A DNA stretch of 64,000 bases from Phycisphaerae bacterium (GCA_016782865.1 JADHXR010000015.1:1-64000); one strand, 5' to 3'; counted from the first letter of the stretch, positions 40,732 through 50,214 are shown. The notes: a model not told the origin generated them from the sequence alone. Numbers and translations are program-made.

Positions 40732-42405
40732 TTACAGCTGCGCCCTCCGCAGCAACTCAAAGTTGGATATTCTCATCTCCGGCAAACCTTTATGATTTTT
40801 AACCAAGTGTCCAGAGTTATCCACAGAAAGTAGAATGTGATTGCCTTTGAGATTAAGGTCTTCGATTCCCAATAGTCCCAATTTGCTTTTGGCTATTTCC
40901 ATAAGATGTAGGTATGTACGTTTGGTCAACAATCCTTTCCTGTGGCACAAAAGAGCATCGACTCCTTGATATGGGCTCTCGTCTTTTATGGCCAGTAGCT
41001 CATCAGGGCCATTCCAGTAGCCCCAGAAGATTATGTAATCGTGTTGTCTTCTCAGGATCGGGTTACCCTCTGGAGTCAGAAGGCTTTCGTGGCTGTCATA
41101 TCTACTATCATCACAGAGAGACTCGTCCATATCTGACTTACTTGCTGCCATATATATTGCCCGCGGATGAGTCGTGGGAATCCCTTGGTTCTTGAGTTCA
41201 AGTGCCAGCGCAACTTCTTCAAACGGACTGTTGTATCCATGCTTTATCATTTTGTTTTCGGCATCCGTAAAAGGGTCCAGGTCCGGCAGCTCTCCCACTC
41301 TTGAGATTTTCCAGACAAGATGTATATCGTCTTTGGTTGTCGTGCGATACACTTGGTCAAACACGGACAGTCTAATTCTTGGCGTGTCCCTCCACTTCTC
41401 GGGCAGAAAGTAATCAAACAAAGTTGGATCCTTCCCGACGACCCAAAGGGCTCCGCCTGTACCCTCAACCTGACCATAGATATAGTCCACGCCCATGATC
41501 CGTACAAGCTTCAGATTGGAGGGGAAACCCGCCGGTTCTCTATCCTCAAATCTGTGCATCTGTTTTTCCAGATACATCTTGCGTTTAGACGCTCTTATCT
41601 GCTTTTCACGTTGAGGACTTCGCCTCAGCAATTCAAAATCAACCGCTGCGTACAGGATCTGACCACTCCTGTCTCTTGCCAATTCTCCATCTTTTCCCGG
41701 CCTTACAATAACATGATGTGGCTTCGAATCATCAATGGCGAATCCATTTCTTCTGACGTCACTGTCATATCTCACGGTCAACTGAGCTACTTCTTGTTTT
41801 TCAAGAACCCCTCGCTCGAGAGCCTGAACGGCATCGATGCCTTTAATCCATTCATAAATCACCGCGTAATTTCTAAACATATACAATTCTATTTCATTGT
41901 GCCGGGACAAAATGTCTTCCATCTTATAGGCTTTTCTGCCAAGCCTGTCCAAGTCAACATGCCTCTTGGGTACATAGATCGCCAGGGGTTTGTGAGTAAA
42001 GATATAGCCTTCTGATTCAAACTGAGCGTTGCGAAGTTCCGTTAATAGAGCAAACTCTTCGAAGGGACTGTTGAACTCAACGTTTAACTCACTTAGATCA
42101 AATGAACCGGGTATATCCTGCCCCATGCGGTTCCATTTCATGACGATTTCCTTGCTTTTGCCCTGGAACTTCTTGGTGGTGACCTTGTAGAGTGTGCTGG
42201 TACCCCTGAGCCTTTCAGAATGATCCTTAAACCACTCGTTATCCGTCCAGAAATTGGCCGGTAACAGATTGTCCAGAAAAGGCAAACCATATTCAGTTAG
42301 ATAGAGATCATCTCCTCCGGGAAGGCTTAGGTGGTGATAGTCCACCCCCAGCACTCGGGTTTCTTTCATCTCGTCTATCTGGCAATAAGTGTCTTCTGTG
42401 CCCAA
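40732..42405 (-). CDS. Duplicated kinase-like protein of unknown function
   Basis: The protein of 545-557 residues consists of two homologous halves, about 1-275 and 290-557. Each half has SPFEE(F/V)AL followed by a helix, matching an alpha-C Glu, and a preceding Lys strand (IVMKWNRMG; HLVWKISRVG). The N-half then shows FAIDDSKPHHVIV and AVDFELL, like the catalytic and DFG loops of RIO/LPS-kinase-like folds. In the C-half these become IEDLNLKGNHILL and ISNFELL, with the DFG-type Asp replaced by Asn, so that half is probably a pseudokinase. Start uncertain: TTG 42405 or ATG 42369. It lies 132 bp downstream of the diaphorase operon on the same strand; a link is not established. Confidence 0.75.
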   Translation of the reverse strand: MGTEDTYCQIDEMKETRVLGVDYHHLSLPGGDDLYLTEYGLPFLDNLLPANFWTDNEWFKDHSERLRGTSTLYKVTTKKFQGKSKEIVMKWNRMGQDIPGSFDLSELNVEFNSPFEEFALLTELRNAQFESEGYIFTHKPLAIYVPKRHVDLDRLGRKAYKMEDILSRHNEIELYMFRNYAVIYEWIKGIDAVQALERGVLEKQEVAQLTVRYDSDVRRNGFAIDDSKPHHVIVRPGKDGELARDRSGQILYAAVDFELLRRSPQREKQIRASKRKMYLEKQMHRFEDREPAGFPSNLKLVRIMGVDYIYGQVEGTGGALWVVGKDPTLFDYFLPEKWRDTPRIRLSVFDQVYRTTTKDDIHLVWKISRVGELPDLDPFTDAENKMIKHGYNSPFEEVALALELKNQGIPTTHPRAIYMAASKSDMDESLCDDSRYDSHESLLTPEGNPILRRQHDYIIFWGYWNGPDELLAIKDESPYQGVDALLCHRKGLLTKRTYLHLMEIAKSKLGLLGIEDLNLKGNHILLSVDNSGHLVKNHKGLPEMRISNFELLRRAQL

Positions 42406-42537
42406 GATGTCAGCATCCTTTGATTTTCAAAAGAATAGCAAACATACAGTTCATGCAAAAGCAAGATATTGAATTCTTCAATGAAACTGTATCAGCCTCA
42501 ACCTTAAGATTAGCTGGCAGGATAAACCGTCGCAAGA

Positions 42538-43326
42538 TTACCCATTTTCATAAGCCGGCATCGCTGCAAGTTGTTTGGCAGTTCTGAGCATTCTGCATCT
42601 TGGGCAAAGGCGTATGAGTTCGCGAAACTCTTCGGTGTTTATCTCGATCTTTTGCAAAGCCTTCTCAGCTACTTCTGTGCTGACAACGGGCGCACTGCAC
42701 TCATGGCACAGCATCAGCTTGGATCGAGACTTGAACGGGGAGATTTCGACTTCGTTTTGGTCTTTGTGCACTCTTACCTTGATTGTGCCCACCGGGCACA
42801 CGGCAGCGCACGCCCCGCAACCGATGCAATCCTCCGATGGTTGTCGAAACGGAGCTGCCACCGCTTTATCCACACCCCGTCCAGCGAAACCTATGGCCGC
42901 CTGGCCAATTAAGTGCTCGCAGACCTGGACACACAGGCCGCACAGGATGCAGTTCCTCTGGCTCTCGGTCACTTTCGGGTAGCGTGTTTTTTCGACGCCC
43001 ATCCGTTCGGCCATCGCTCTGAGCTCCTCACTCTCCGGAGCCCTGGCAAGCAACAACTCCATAACGCCCCGGCGCGCTTGCTCGGCTCCTTCGCTGGAGG
43101 CGTAGACGACAATGTCTCGACGCACCGGATAGTTGCAGGCTGTAATAAGCTGTCTCCAATCACCCCGGTCAAGCTCTACCATGCAGAGGCGGCACGACGC
43201 CTCGCTCAATACTGAAGGATGATAACAAAGCGTAGGAATCCAGATTTCCGCCCTTCTTGCAGCATCGAGAACCGTTGCGTTCTTCTTGACTCTAACCTTG
43301 TGTCCGTCTATAGTTACAGTAGGCAC
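42538..43326 (-). CDS. NuoG-like/HndD N-terminal-type iron-sulfur subunit without a catalytic domain
   Basis: The 262-residue protein starts at GTG 43326, with AAGGAG eight bases upstream; an ATG at 43401 would overlap nuoF by 60 bp. Domain order: a plant-type [2Fe-2S] domain (CYHPSVLSEASCRLCMVE), the NADH dehydrogenase His/Cys3-type [4Fe-4S] segment, and two [4Fe-4S] motifs (CILCGLCVQVCE; CIGCGACAAVCPVG). A C-terminal Cys4 module follows (LCHECSAPV and LCPRCR). In electron-bifurcating hydrogenases this N-terminal part is fused to the H-cluster domain, which is absent here. It probably passes electrons between the NuoF-like subunit and an unidentified partner. Confidence 0.85.
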   Translation of the reverse strand: MPTVTIDGHKVRVKKNATVLDAARRAEIWIPTLCYHPSVLSEASCRLCMVELDRGDWRQLITACNYPVRRDIVVYASSEGAEQARRGVMELLLARAPESEELRAMAERMGVEKTRYPKVTESQRNCILCGLCVQVCEHLIGQAAIGFAGRGVDKAVAAPFRQPSEDCIGCGACAAVCPVGTIKVRVHKDQNEVEISPFKSRSKLMLCHECSAPVVSTEVAEKALQKIEINTEEFRELIRLCPRCRMLRTAKQLAAMPAYENG

Positions 43327-43340
43327 TCGATTGTCTCCTT

Positions 43341-45209
43341 CTACACCTTTATCACTGCGCTGAAAGGACACTTGTCCCAGCACGTTCCGCAGAGGGTGCA
43401 CTTGCCCTGGTAAATTATATGGGGAACCTTCTTTTCGCCGGCAATCGCATCAGCCGGACAATTCTTCAGACAAATACCACAAGCCTTGCACGCTTCTCTG
43501 TCAATTTCGTAGTGAAACAGACCCCGGCACTCCTTCGCCGGACAGTGGCGGTCCAGAATGTGCGCATCGTATTCTTCACGGAAATACCTGATCGTGGACA
43601 AGATGGGATTTGCGGCAGTTTTGCCGAGGGCGCACAGGGCCGTTCCTTCCAACAGTTGGGCCAACGTTCCGACTTCTTCGATGTCGCCGACTTCTCCGTC
43701 ACCCTTGGTTATGCCATTGAGAATGTGCAGCATCTGGGCCAATCCCTCGCGGCACGGCGTACACTTGCCGCAGGATTCCTTTTGAAGAAACTCCGTGAAA
43801 TACTGCGCTACTCTCACCATACAGGTGTCTTCGTCCATGACGATCATGCCGCCGGAACCCATCATGGAGCCGAGCTTCGTCAGCTCGTCAAAATCGACGC
43901 GAACGTCGAGGTGCTCGGCCGGAATACACCCTCCGGAAGGTCCTCCGGTCTGGACCGCCTTGAAACGCTTGCCGTCCGGAACCCCACCGCCAATTTCTTC
44001 GATGATCCTACGCAATGTGATGCCCATCGGAACCTCCACCAGGCCGGTGTTGACTACGTTGCCGACCAGGCTGAAGACCTTGGTTCCCTTGGACTTTTCC
44101 GTTCCAATGCCTGCAAACCACTCACCGCCTCGGTTTATAATCTGCGGAACGTTGGCCCACGTTTCAACGTTGTTGAGGTTCGTAGGCTTGCCGCGAAAAC
44201 CGCTTTCGACAGTATGAACGTATTTTGCCCGAGGTTCGCCAGGGCGTCCCTCAAGCGAAGCCATCAGCGCTGTGGATTCGCCACAGACAAACGCTCCGCC
44301 TCCGCGGTTGATCTTGATATCAAAAGAGAAGGAACTGCCAAGAATATTCTTGCCCAGAAGGCCCATGTCGGAGGCCTGGGATATTGCCGCCTTCAGGTGC
44401 TCAACCGCCAAGGGATATTCATTGCGGACGTAGATATAGCCTTGCCTTGATCCGATGGCGTATGCCCCTATGAGCATGCCTTCAATGACGGAGTGTGGAT
44501 TGCCTTCCATTATTGAGCGATCCATGAACGCCCCGGGATCGCCCTCATCGCCATTGCAGATGACGTATTTCGCAGAGCCCTTGGCCTCTCGGCAAGATTG
44601 CCATTTTCTCGCTGTCGGGAAGCCCCCACCTCCTCGGCCCCTGAGGCCCGCAAGCTCAACCTGTGAGATCACATCTTCAGGTGTCATCGAAGAGAGAGCC
44701 TTTGCCAGAGCACTGTAGCCGCCATCTGCAATATAGTCAGTGATTTGCGTCGGATCAATCCTGCCGTTACCTGATAAAACGACTCTCTGCTGTGCGCTAT
44801 AGAAAGGAATGTCAGCTGCTTCTCTGGCCTTCTTGCCGGTAGCAGGGTCTTCGTAAAGAAGCCTCTCGACGATTCGCCCTCCGAGCACGGTCTCACGGAA
44901 TATCTCGGCCACGTCCGGCTCCTCAACCTGCTGGTAAAAAATCTCGCCGGGCTCCACTACCACGACCGGACCTCGCTCACAGAAACCGTGGCAGCCCACA
45001 CATTTTGCCTCTATGTTGACGTCTGCGTCGCATTGTTCGGCCGCCTCACAGAAAAGTTCGTAAATCTTTCGCGATCCTTTGGCGGTACAACCCGTTCCAA
45101 TGCACACTCTTACGCATTTCGAGGCTTTGCGGCTATCGCCCCGGAATTGTTGCGCCAAGGCTTCGAGGTCAACAGGGCTGGCGAGTTTGGCAAGGGCTGG
45201 TGGGGTCAC
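43341..45209 (-). CDS. NuoF-like NADH-binding diaphorase subunit (HndC type)
   Basis: The 622-residue subunit has an N-terminal thioredoxin-like [2Fe-2S] domain ([22 protein letters not shown]). The NADH/FMN domain follows ([30 protein letters not shown]), then SLBB, then the [4Fe-4S] motif [14 protein letters not shown]-terminal two-cluster ferredoxin domain ([24 protein letters not shown]) ends the protein. This layout belongs to soluble NAD-dependent hydrogenases or formate dehydrogenases (HndC/HydB type), not respiratory complex I. It oxidises NADH or reduces NAD. Its start overlaps the nuoE-like stop by 4 bp. Confidence 0.92.
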   Translation of the reverse strand: MTPPALAKLASPVDLEALAQQFRGDSRKASKCVRVCIGTGCTAKGSRKIYELFCEAAEQCDADVNIEAKCVGCHGFCERGPVVVVEPGEIFYQQVEEPDVAEIFRETVLGGRIVERLLYEDPATGKKAREAADIPFYSAQQRVVLSGNGRIDPTQITDYIADGGYSALAKALSSMTPEDVISQVELAGLRGRGGGGFPTARKWQSCREAKGSAKYVICNGDEGDPGAFMDRSIMEGNPHSVIEGMLIGAYAIGSRQGYIYVRNEYPLAVEHLKAAISQASDMGLLGKNILGSSFSFDIKINRGGGAFVCGESTALMASLEGRPGEPRAKYVHTVESGFRGKPTNLNNVETWANVPQIINRGGEWFAGIGTEKSKGTKVFSLVGNVVNTGLVEVPMGITLRRIIEEIGGGVPDGKRFKAVQTGGPSGGCIPAEHLDVRVDFDELTKLGSMMGSGGMIVMDEDTCMVRVAQYFTEFLQKESCGKCTPCREGLAQMLHILNGITKGDGEVGDIEEVGTLAQLLEGTALCALGKTAANPILSTIRYFREEYDAHILDRHCPAKECRGLFHYEIDREACKACGICLKNCPADAIAGEKKVPHIIYQGKCTLCGTCWDKCPFSAVIKV

Positions 45210-45709
45210 GCTACATCCTCCTTTGCGATAACTTCGGTGCTCTCTTCGGCTGGGGGAAGATCGCTGAGAACTTCAATCGCAGACGCAGGAGTAACTCCAT
45301 CGTAGTATTTCCCGTCCACCACCATCACAGGTGCAAGAGCACAGGCCCCCACACAGTTAACCGGCTGAAGGCTGAACAGGCGGTCACTGGTGGTGCCACC
45401 CGGTTCAACCCGGAATTCCTTGCACACTGCCTCCAAGATATCGGGTGCGCCCTTGAGATAGCATACCGTACCCATGCAGAGCGTAACCTCGTGAGCGCCT
45501 CCGGGAGCAAGACGAAAGGATGAGTAAAATGTAGCAATGGCGTACACGCGACTCAAAGGTACTTGAAGGCGTTTGCTCAAACACCGCAGGCCGTCAGCGG
45601 GCAAATATCCGCACTCAGCCTGGATATCTTGCATCATAGATATGAGCATACCCTCGTCGCGGCTGTAGCGGTCAACAATCTGTTCTACGAGTTTGGGGTT
45701 TTCCAACAT
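45206..45709 (-). CDS. NuoE-like [2Fe-2S] subunit (HndA type)
   Basis: The protein of about 167 residues has the NuoE fold: a helical N-terminus ([34 protein letters not shown]) and a thioredoxin-like [2Fe-2S] domain. Its four cluster cysteines are in [12 protein letters not shown] and [11 protein letters not shown]. It transfers electrons with the NuoF-like subunit. A GTG two codons upstream (45715) is an alternative start. It overlaps nuoF by 4 bp. The 129 bp upstream separate it from the SpoIIE-type gene and may hold its own promoter. Confidence 0.92.
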   Translation of the reverse strand: MLENPKLVEQIVDRYSRDEGMLISMMQDIQAECGYLPADGLRCLSKRLQVPLSRVYAIATFYSSFRLAPGGAHEVTLCMGTVCYLKGAPDILEAVCKEFRVEPGGTTSDRLFSLQPVNCVGACALAPVMVVDGKYYDGVTPASAIEVLSDLPPAEESTEVIAKEDVA

Positions 45710-45838
45710 AGTCACAATTCCAAAATATACGACATCAGAGCATAGGCGAAAGCCTCACTTCTTTATCTCAAAAGACGCCTGCTGTCAATACATATTCTGC
45801 ATTGTGCAGCCGCAGCAACTGTCGATCTCTCAGAACAG

Positions 45839-46993
45839 CTAAACCGTTTCGATAGTTACCTCCTTACCTCTCTTTCGAAGCTCCTCGGCGATTTCCTTCA
45901 CCACGCCCAGCTTCATATCCAGCTGTCGAGGCAGATCGGGATTCTGATGGGCCGGATTCACGTTCAGCCCTACCACAAAGTCAATATGGTCGACCTCCAG
46001 GCAAAAACGCAGAAGGGAGGAAGCACCGTCCGCATGGTATTTAACGCTTTCCTTGTCGGCGCCGGAACGCAGAAGGTCATTGGTTCTGCTGAGCGTAAGT
46101 ATTCCCTCTGTTGTGAGGTCAACACCTTCGAGTCTGGCCAAAGGAGGAACGTCGGGTCTCATCGTAGTCAAGTCGACATCAAGTGGTTTTCCACCCAAGT
46201 ACTGCGCGACGATCTTCGCAGTCGTTCCCCCGCAAACCGCTCGAAGGCCTGGGCATCGGGCAAATCTTGCGACAACTTCTTTATCCGCACTTGTGTCGGC
46301 GGGAGGGCCCGTCAGTATAGTGGCCATGAGCTTCTGCCGGACCTTGATGACCGCGACAGTCACGTCATCGCCGGGGATGCCGCAGTACAAGTCCCACACG
46401 GCCTGGCCAAGTTTATCCGCAAGTTCTTGCGCCGAAAGATCCGGATGACAATGTTCCTCAAGAAACCTGACGACATGATCCTGGCCCCATCCAAGAGGAT
46501 AGCGTCCTCCAATCCCCGCGTTCAAAACACCATCGGAGACAAGGACCATCCAATCCCCTGTTTTCAGCTCGAACTGCGATTCACGAATTCTCTTGCCTTC
46601 GATTTGGCGATCTTCAGAGTGTACCTGCACAGATTTTCTCTGCCGCAAGAGTACGAGAGGGGGTGTGTCAAACTCCACTACCCTAGCCCTTCCGTCTCTG
46701 AAAAACTGCCCTATGGCAAACGTACTGTAGGCAAGCTTTCGAACCTCACATATGGGCAGAGTCTTACTCAATGTTTCCACTACGTCACTCAATGGCAGTC
46801 TATTCTCCATCAGATGCATAACAATGCAAGTCGTAAGGATAGACAGGATGTTCGCTTTGACGCCACTTCCCAATCCGTCGGAAAGAGTAAGAGTTACATA
46901 ATCGGCATGGCGGGCGATTGCCACACTATCCCCGCAGAGTTCTTCACCATCCTTTCTGAGCTGCTTTGTGCCCCATTCGTAAAACAGCCTCAT
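45839..46993 (-). CDS. SpoIIE/PP2C-type serine phosphatase
   Basis: The protein of about 384 residues has a PP2C-like domain in the first 220 or so, with metal-binding motifs LSDGLGSGVKAN, LVSDGVLNAG and GDDVTVAVIKV. The last 160 residues form a separate, unrecognised domain (MATILTGPPADTSADKEVVA onward) with a C-terminal charged helix. SpoIIE-type enzymes dephosphorylate anti-sigma-antagonist-like partners in signalling. The start overlaps the PAS gene stop (TGATG). Similar PAS plus phosphatase pairs occur next to [FeFe]-hydrogenase-type modules, where they probably sense redox state; that role is inferred. Confidence 0.85.
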   Translation of the reverse strand: MRLFYEWGTKQLRKDGEELCGDSVAIARHADYVTLTLSDGLGSGVKANILSILTTCIVMHLMENRLPLSDVVETLSKTLPICEVRKLAYSTFAIGQFFRDGRARVVEFDTPPLVLLRQRKSVQVHSEDRQIEGKRIRESQFELKTGDWMVLVSDGVLNAGIGGRYPLGWGQDHVVRFLEEHCHPDLSAQELADKLGQAVWDLYCGIPGDDVTVAVIKVRQKLMATILTGPPADTSADKEVVARFARCPGLRAVCGGTTAKIVAQYLGGKPLDVDLTTMRPDVPPLARLEGVDLTTEGILTLSRTNDLLRSGADKESVKYHADGASSLLRFCLEVDHIDFVVGLNVNPAHQNPDLPRQLDMKLGVVKEIAEELRKRGKEVTIETV

Positions 46994-47532
46994 CACTTAC
47001 CTTCTTCCCTGTAAAGGGAGATGAGTTTCGTCAGAAGCACCTTTGTCTCCGCCGTCGTCTCTCCTAATAGCCTTGCTATCTCCTGTGCTGTCTGCATCTG
47101 CCTCTCAATGACTTCCTGTGCTCGCTTCAGTGTCTGGGCTTTCAGGTCGAGAAGGTCTTTTCTCGCTTTTTCTTCCTCAGAAATGTCGATGAAGATACCA
47201 CAATAGAGATCCTTCGCCTCGATAGAAAACATGCCAACACGAAAGCTGGTCTCGTGCTCGGAGATAGTTCGCTTGAGCCTCAGCGACCCACCAGCGGCGA
47301 TGGCCTGTTCGAAGCAATCGCAGTGCACAAAATCCTTGGCAAACCGGCCCATGAGTTGCTCGCCAGCGCAGTGGAACATCGACAGAAACGAGGGATTGAC
47401 ATAGCGAATTCGTGTTTCCTTGTCAACGAGAAGCACACCGTTGAGGGTATGCTGGAGGATAGCGCTGGTTTGTGCCGCAACTTGTTCTTCGGGAAGTCTC
47501 ATGTTATTGTCATTTGTTGTTTCACTCGACAT
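46993..47532 (-). CDS. PAS-domain sensor protein with coiled-coil tail
   Basis: The 179-residue protein has a PAS domain at about 25-125 (TLNGVLLVDKETRIRYVNPS, ISEHETSFRVG, YCGIFIDISEEEKARKDL) and a C-terminal coiled coil (RAQEVIERQMQTAQEIARLL). Cysteines at 55, 71 and 73 (FHCAGE; VHCDC) lie within the PAS core and could bind an iron-sulfur cluster or sense redox. There is no kinase or output domain, so it probably signals through the downstream phosphatase, whose start overlaps its stop. Confidence 0.82.
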   Translation of the reverse strand: MSSETTNDNNMRLPEEQVAAQTSAILQHTLNGVLLVDKETRIRYVNPSFLSMFHCAGEQLMGRFAKDFVHCDCFEQAIAAGGSLRLKRTISEHETSFRVGMFSIEAKDLYCGIFIDISEEEKARKDLLDLKAQTLKRAQEVIERQMQTAQEIARLLGETTAETKVLLTKLISLYREEGK

Positions 47533-47551
47533 TGGACTGCTCAGACGTATT

Positions 47552-47824
47552 CTACCCTAAGGATCCAAGGACTTTCCTTCGGAGCGTCGCGACCGCTTCT
47601 TCAACGCTGGTGCTGCTCACGATCTCATCGTCTATTTTCCAGTTAATGCCCTCAGCGCAGTGCTCCATACAGAATGACCCTTTCAACTCAGCCCTATCTT
47701 GAAAAGCCTCTTCGTTCAAGAGGTCGCTGAAACGGTCCACCATCTCTCGGGCACCCTTGACGTGGCAAGAACTGCCAACACACACGGTTATCGTAACCTT
47801 TGTTTCTTGTTTTTCCGGCTTCAC
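47552..47824 (-). CDS. Thioredoxin-like [2Fe-2S] ferredoxin
   Basis: The 90-residue product has the four-Cys pattern of thioredoxin-like [2Fe-2S] ferredoxins: TVCVGSSCHVKGA near the N-terminus and SFCMEHCAEG about 40 residues later. It resembles the isolated N-terminal domain of NuoF-like subunits. It probably carries electrons within or near the diaphorase complex. GTG start at 47824; 19 bp separate it from the PAS gene. Confidence 0.85.
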   Translation of the reverse strand: MKPEKQETKVTITVCVGSSCHVKGAREMVDRFSDLLNEEAFQDRAELKGSFCMEHCAEGINWKIDDEIVSSTSVEEAVATLRRKVLGSLG

Positions 47825-47891
47825 TTGACTGCTATTCCCATCGATGGCAAGACAACCTGCTCATGGCAAATCGGTTCATATGACCGGATCG

Positions 47892-48140
47892 TTACTCAAC
47901 TCTGTCAGCTTCAACAGGCCGCAAAAACTCACCACATGATATAAACAACCGGTCGCGAAGTCCAGGTTCGACACGAACGGAAGCACGCCCCATACTTGAG
48001 TTACCTAAAGATTCTACCGGAAGTCGTACAGGACTCTCAGATGCGTTGGCTATTACAGAATTCAGGCTTGCCACATGCAGTTTTACCCTTCGCATTCTGC
48101 GGTTGCTACCTTGATTTGACACCGCAGCCGGCCTCTTCAC
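47892..48140 (-). CDS. Uncertain small ORF, 82 residues
   Basis: Not recognised. A strong Shine-Dalgarno (AGGAGG, seven bases upstream) precedes a GTG that overlaps the ferredoxin stop (GTGA). The peptide is Ser/Arg/Val-rich without motifs, and its composition looks only marginally protein-like. In comparable clusters this slot can hold an ATP-binding anti-sigma-type protein; no such motif is visible here. It may be a decayed remnant. Confidence 0.3.
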   Translation of the reverse strand: MKRPAAVSNQGSNRRMRRVKLHVASLNSVIANASESPVRLPVESLGNSSMGRASVRVEPGLRDRLFISCGEFLRPVEADRVE

Positions 48141-48640
48141 TTCGGTGCCTCCTGAAGATGGCGACGCAGGGCCTCGCCTCTTTTTTCCTGCACATACCGT
48201 TCGGCTTCGACAAATCTCAGTGCACCCATTGGACAGCTCGCCACACAGGCGGGTATCTGCCCTGCTTCAAGACGTTCAACGCACAAATCGCATTTGACAA
48301 CTTTGTGGCCGTCATCTGAGGGGCCAATTACACCAAAAGGACAGACGACGAGGCAGAAATTGCACCCTATACAGAGTTCCTGGTCAAGAAGAACGGGGCC
48401 GTCTGAGCCATCACGGTGTATGGCGCGGGTCGGGCATATCTTCATACAGGGCGCGTCTTCACAGTGCCTGCACATCATAGGCGCCCAGAATTCCAGAGTG
48501 CCTTCAATGTTTATCCGCGGCTCTCCTTCTCTCATCACCTCGTTCAACTCTTTCGATTCACTGTGGGCAAGGGCGCACTCTATTTCACAAGTGCGACAGG
48601 CCATGCACTCTTTTGCGTCTACAACAATAATTCTGCGCAT
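48137..48640 (-). CDS. Four-cluster [4Fe-4S] ferredoxin (HycB/DmsB-like electron-transfer protein)
   Basis: The 167-residue protein starts at ATG 48640, with GGAG six bases upstream. Four cysteine clusters are visible: ECMACRTCEIEC, CRHCEDAPCMKICP, CIGCNFCLVVCP, and KCDLC with ACVASCP. This is the pattern of HycB/HydN/DmsB-like electron carriers. It is the first gene of the putative electron-transfer and sensing cluster and probably links an unknown redox enzyme to the NuoEFG-like unit. Confidence 0.9.
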   Translation of the reverse strand: MRRIIVVDAKECMACRTCEIECALAHSESKELNEVMREGEPRINIEGTLEFWAPMMCRHCEDAPCMKICPTRAIHRDGSDGPVLLDQELCIGCNFCLVVCPFGVIGPSDDGHKVVKCDLCVERLEAGQIPACVASCPMGALRFVEAERYVQEKRGEALRRHLQEAPK

Positions 48641-49164
48641 TTTCTTCTCCAAAATAATCCCGACGTCATCGCCAAGTTCAGGTTCACGCGCCAAACACAG
48701 TAAACGGATAGAACGCCTTTGTATCTATCATTTCTTCGCTCTGGGCTGCGACAGCATGAAAACGCGAGGCTTCCATCTGCCGTCCGGGAGCCAACCGAAC
48801 TGAAGATAGACTAAACCAACAAGCCTTAAGATAACCTGAAGATGCAACCTTTGTCAAGGGACTATATCTCAAACTTAGGGGTTTCCGAAACAATATCGAA
48901 TGTCCAAAATGCGAATGTTCAAAACAAAATCAGCCATCCCGTGGCAACAGGCGTTTGGCATTTTGGCAATTTGAATTTTGAATCCATTCGACGTTGCTCA
49001 GGACAAGCTTGTTTCGCATTTCCGGGACAACGCCGGGCAACAGGCATCCGGAAACGACACCGGAGTTGTCGAGATTCGGATTTCGAATTTAGCTCGATTG
49101 ACATCAGTGCTCATATAAGGCGTCAGCCTTTTGGCTTGTCCTTTTTGGCTGCGGCTCGACCGCC
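48641..49164. other. Gene-free stretch between the redox cluster and the carbohydrate locus
   Basis: No credible gene is seen. From 48880 the DNA is a patchwork of short AT-rich words (aatttgaattttgaatcc, gattcggatttcgaattt). It ends with the REP-like repeat at 49116-49169, just beyond the 3' end of the aldo-keto reductase gene. Confidence 0.6.
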
Positions 49165-49169
49165 TTAGG
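49116..49169. repeat. REP-like interspersed repeat, copy 2
   Basis: It closely matches 39647-39702. The ends TAAGGCG and CGCCTTA form an inverted repeat, so it can fold as an imperfect hairpin. It overlaps the last bases of the aldo-keto reductase gene and could act as its transcript end. Confidence 0.65.
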
Positions 49170-50214
49170 CATGAGTACAGGGACAACACTCATGCGGGCT
49201 GTCGGGATAAACGGGCTCTCCTAACGATTCGCCCCGAGCGACCTTCTCTTCCTGCCTCTGGAAAAGCGACAGGCAAGTCTCAGCCGTTTGTTTGAGCTTG
49301 TTGATTTCGGCGTCACTGACGGGACGGAAAGAACGTCCGCCTTCGATCGCCTTGTCGAGAAGATCGAGGAACGAAGGCGGTATTCCCGCTACAACTTGCG
49401 GTTGCGAGAGGACGAAGCGCATCGCGGCATTTGCTTCTTCCTGGGTCTCCGTTGCGCGATACCACCATTTTCGGGTCTGCTCCATACCCGCAGGCCAGGG
49501 GCCCTTTGACAGCGCCTTGATCGCCAAGACTGCCGCTCCCTGCGCTTTTGCCAATTCAAGAACCGCCTTGCCGAACCCTATTTTGTAGTACTCGACGAAA
49601 TTGATGGGGAACATGACCGTATCGAACCGGAAGCCATTCATGGCCGCCAGCGCGCCTTTGGTCGTATGTGCGGAAAAGCCGATGTGCCGGATTTTGCCCT
49701 GCTCTTTCGCCTTGAGAATTGTCTCCATCGCACCGCCCGGGCCCAGCGCCTGTTTCACCTCCTCTGGGGTGAAAATGCAATGGAGCTGATACAGATCGAA
49801 ATGGTCGGTTTTGAGCCGCTTGAGTGATCGCTCCAACTCCTTTTGAGCGCCTTGCTTGTCTCGCATTTTAGTCTTGCAGGCCAGGAAGATTTTATCGCGA
49901 TCAAGAGCCTGGAGCCCGATCCCCATTTTTATTTCGCAATCCCCGTCCCTGCCGTATGCAGGCGCGACGTCGTAATAGTTGAGGCCTTGCTCAAAGGCCT
50001 TTACTAGCCCAGCGTTGCACTCGTCCTGCTCGTAATGCGTCAGCGCCAGGCCCGGAAAACCCACAACGGAGACCCTCTCGCCTGTCCGTCCGAGTATACG
50101 TCGCGGCAACCCGTTGACTTTCTCGCCACTGTCGGCTGCAATCACCGGATTAACACCGAGAGCACAACCGGACGCAACACCGCCCGCGATTTTCAAAAAT
50201 GATCGTCTTTTCAT
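49165..50214 (-). CDS. Exported aldo/keto reductase
   Basis: The 349-residue protein starts at ATG 50214 (AAGGAG six bases upstream). It has a Tat-like leader (MKRRSFLKIAGGVASGCALG). The AKR barrel shows the catalytic tetrad: Asp and Tyr in YYDVAPAYG, Lys in LACKTKMRD, and His in LYQLHCIF. Further family motifs are KIRHIGFSAH and the C-terminal ATETQEEANAAMRFVLSQP. A Cys-rich tail (HECCPCTHA) ends it. Exported AKRs of this type are frequent in planctomycete sugar-degradation loci, but the substrate is unknown. It is the last gene of the carbohydrate locus. Confidence 0.88.
   Translation of the reverse strand: MKRRSFLKIAGGVASGCALGVNPVIAADSGEKVNGLPRRILGRTGERVSVVGFPGLALTHYEQDECNAGLVKAFEQGLNYYDVAPAYGRDGDCEIKMGIGLQALDRDKIFLACKTKMRDKQGAQKELERSLKRLKTDHFDLYQLHCIFTPEEVKQALGPGGAMETILKAKEQGKIRHIGFSAHTTKGALAAMNGFRFDTVMFPINFVEYYKIGFGKAVLELAKAQGAAVLAIKALSKGPWPAGMEQTRKWWYRATETQEEANAAMRFVLSQPQVVAGIPPSFLDLLDKAIEGGRSFRPVSDAEINKLKQTAETCLSLFQRQEEKVARGESLGEPVYPDSPHECCPCTHA

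Noticed and set aside
43419-44450. 343-codon open frame on the plus strand
   Set aside because: Antisense to the NuoF-like gene; no domain.
42538-45709. NuoE/F/G genes considered as respiratory complex I
   Set aside because: NuoF carries an extra N-terminal [2Fe-2S] domain and a C-terminal ferredoxin domain, and no membrane subunits are present; this is the soluble hydrogenase/formate dehydrogenase type.
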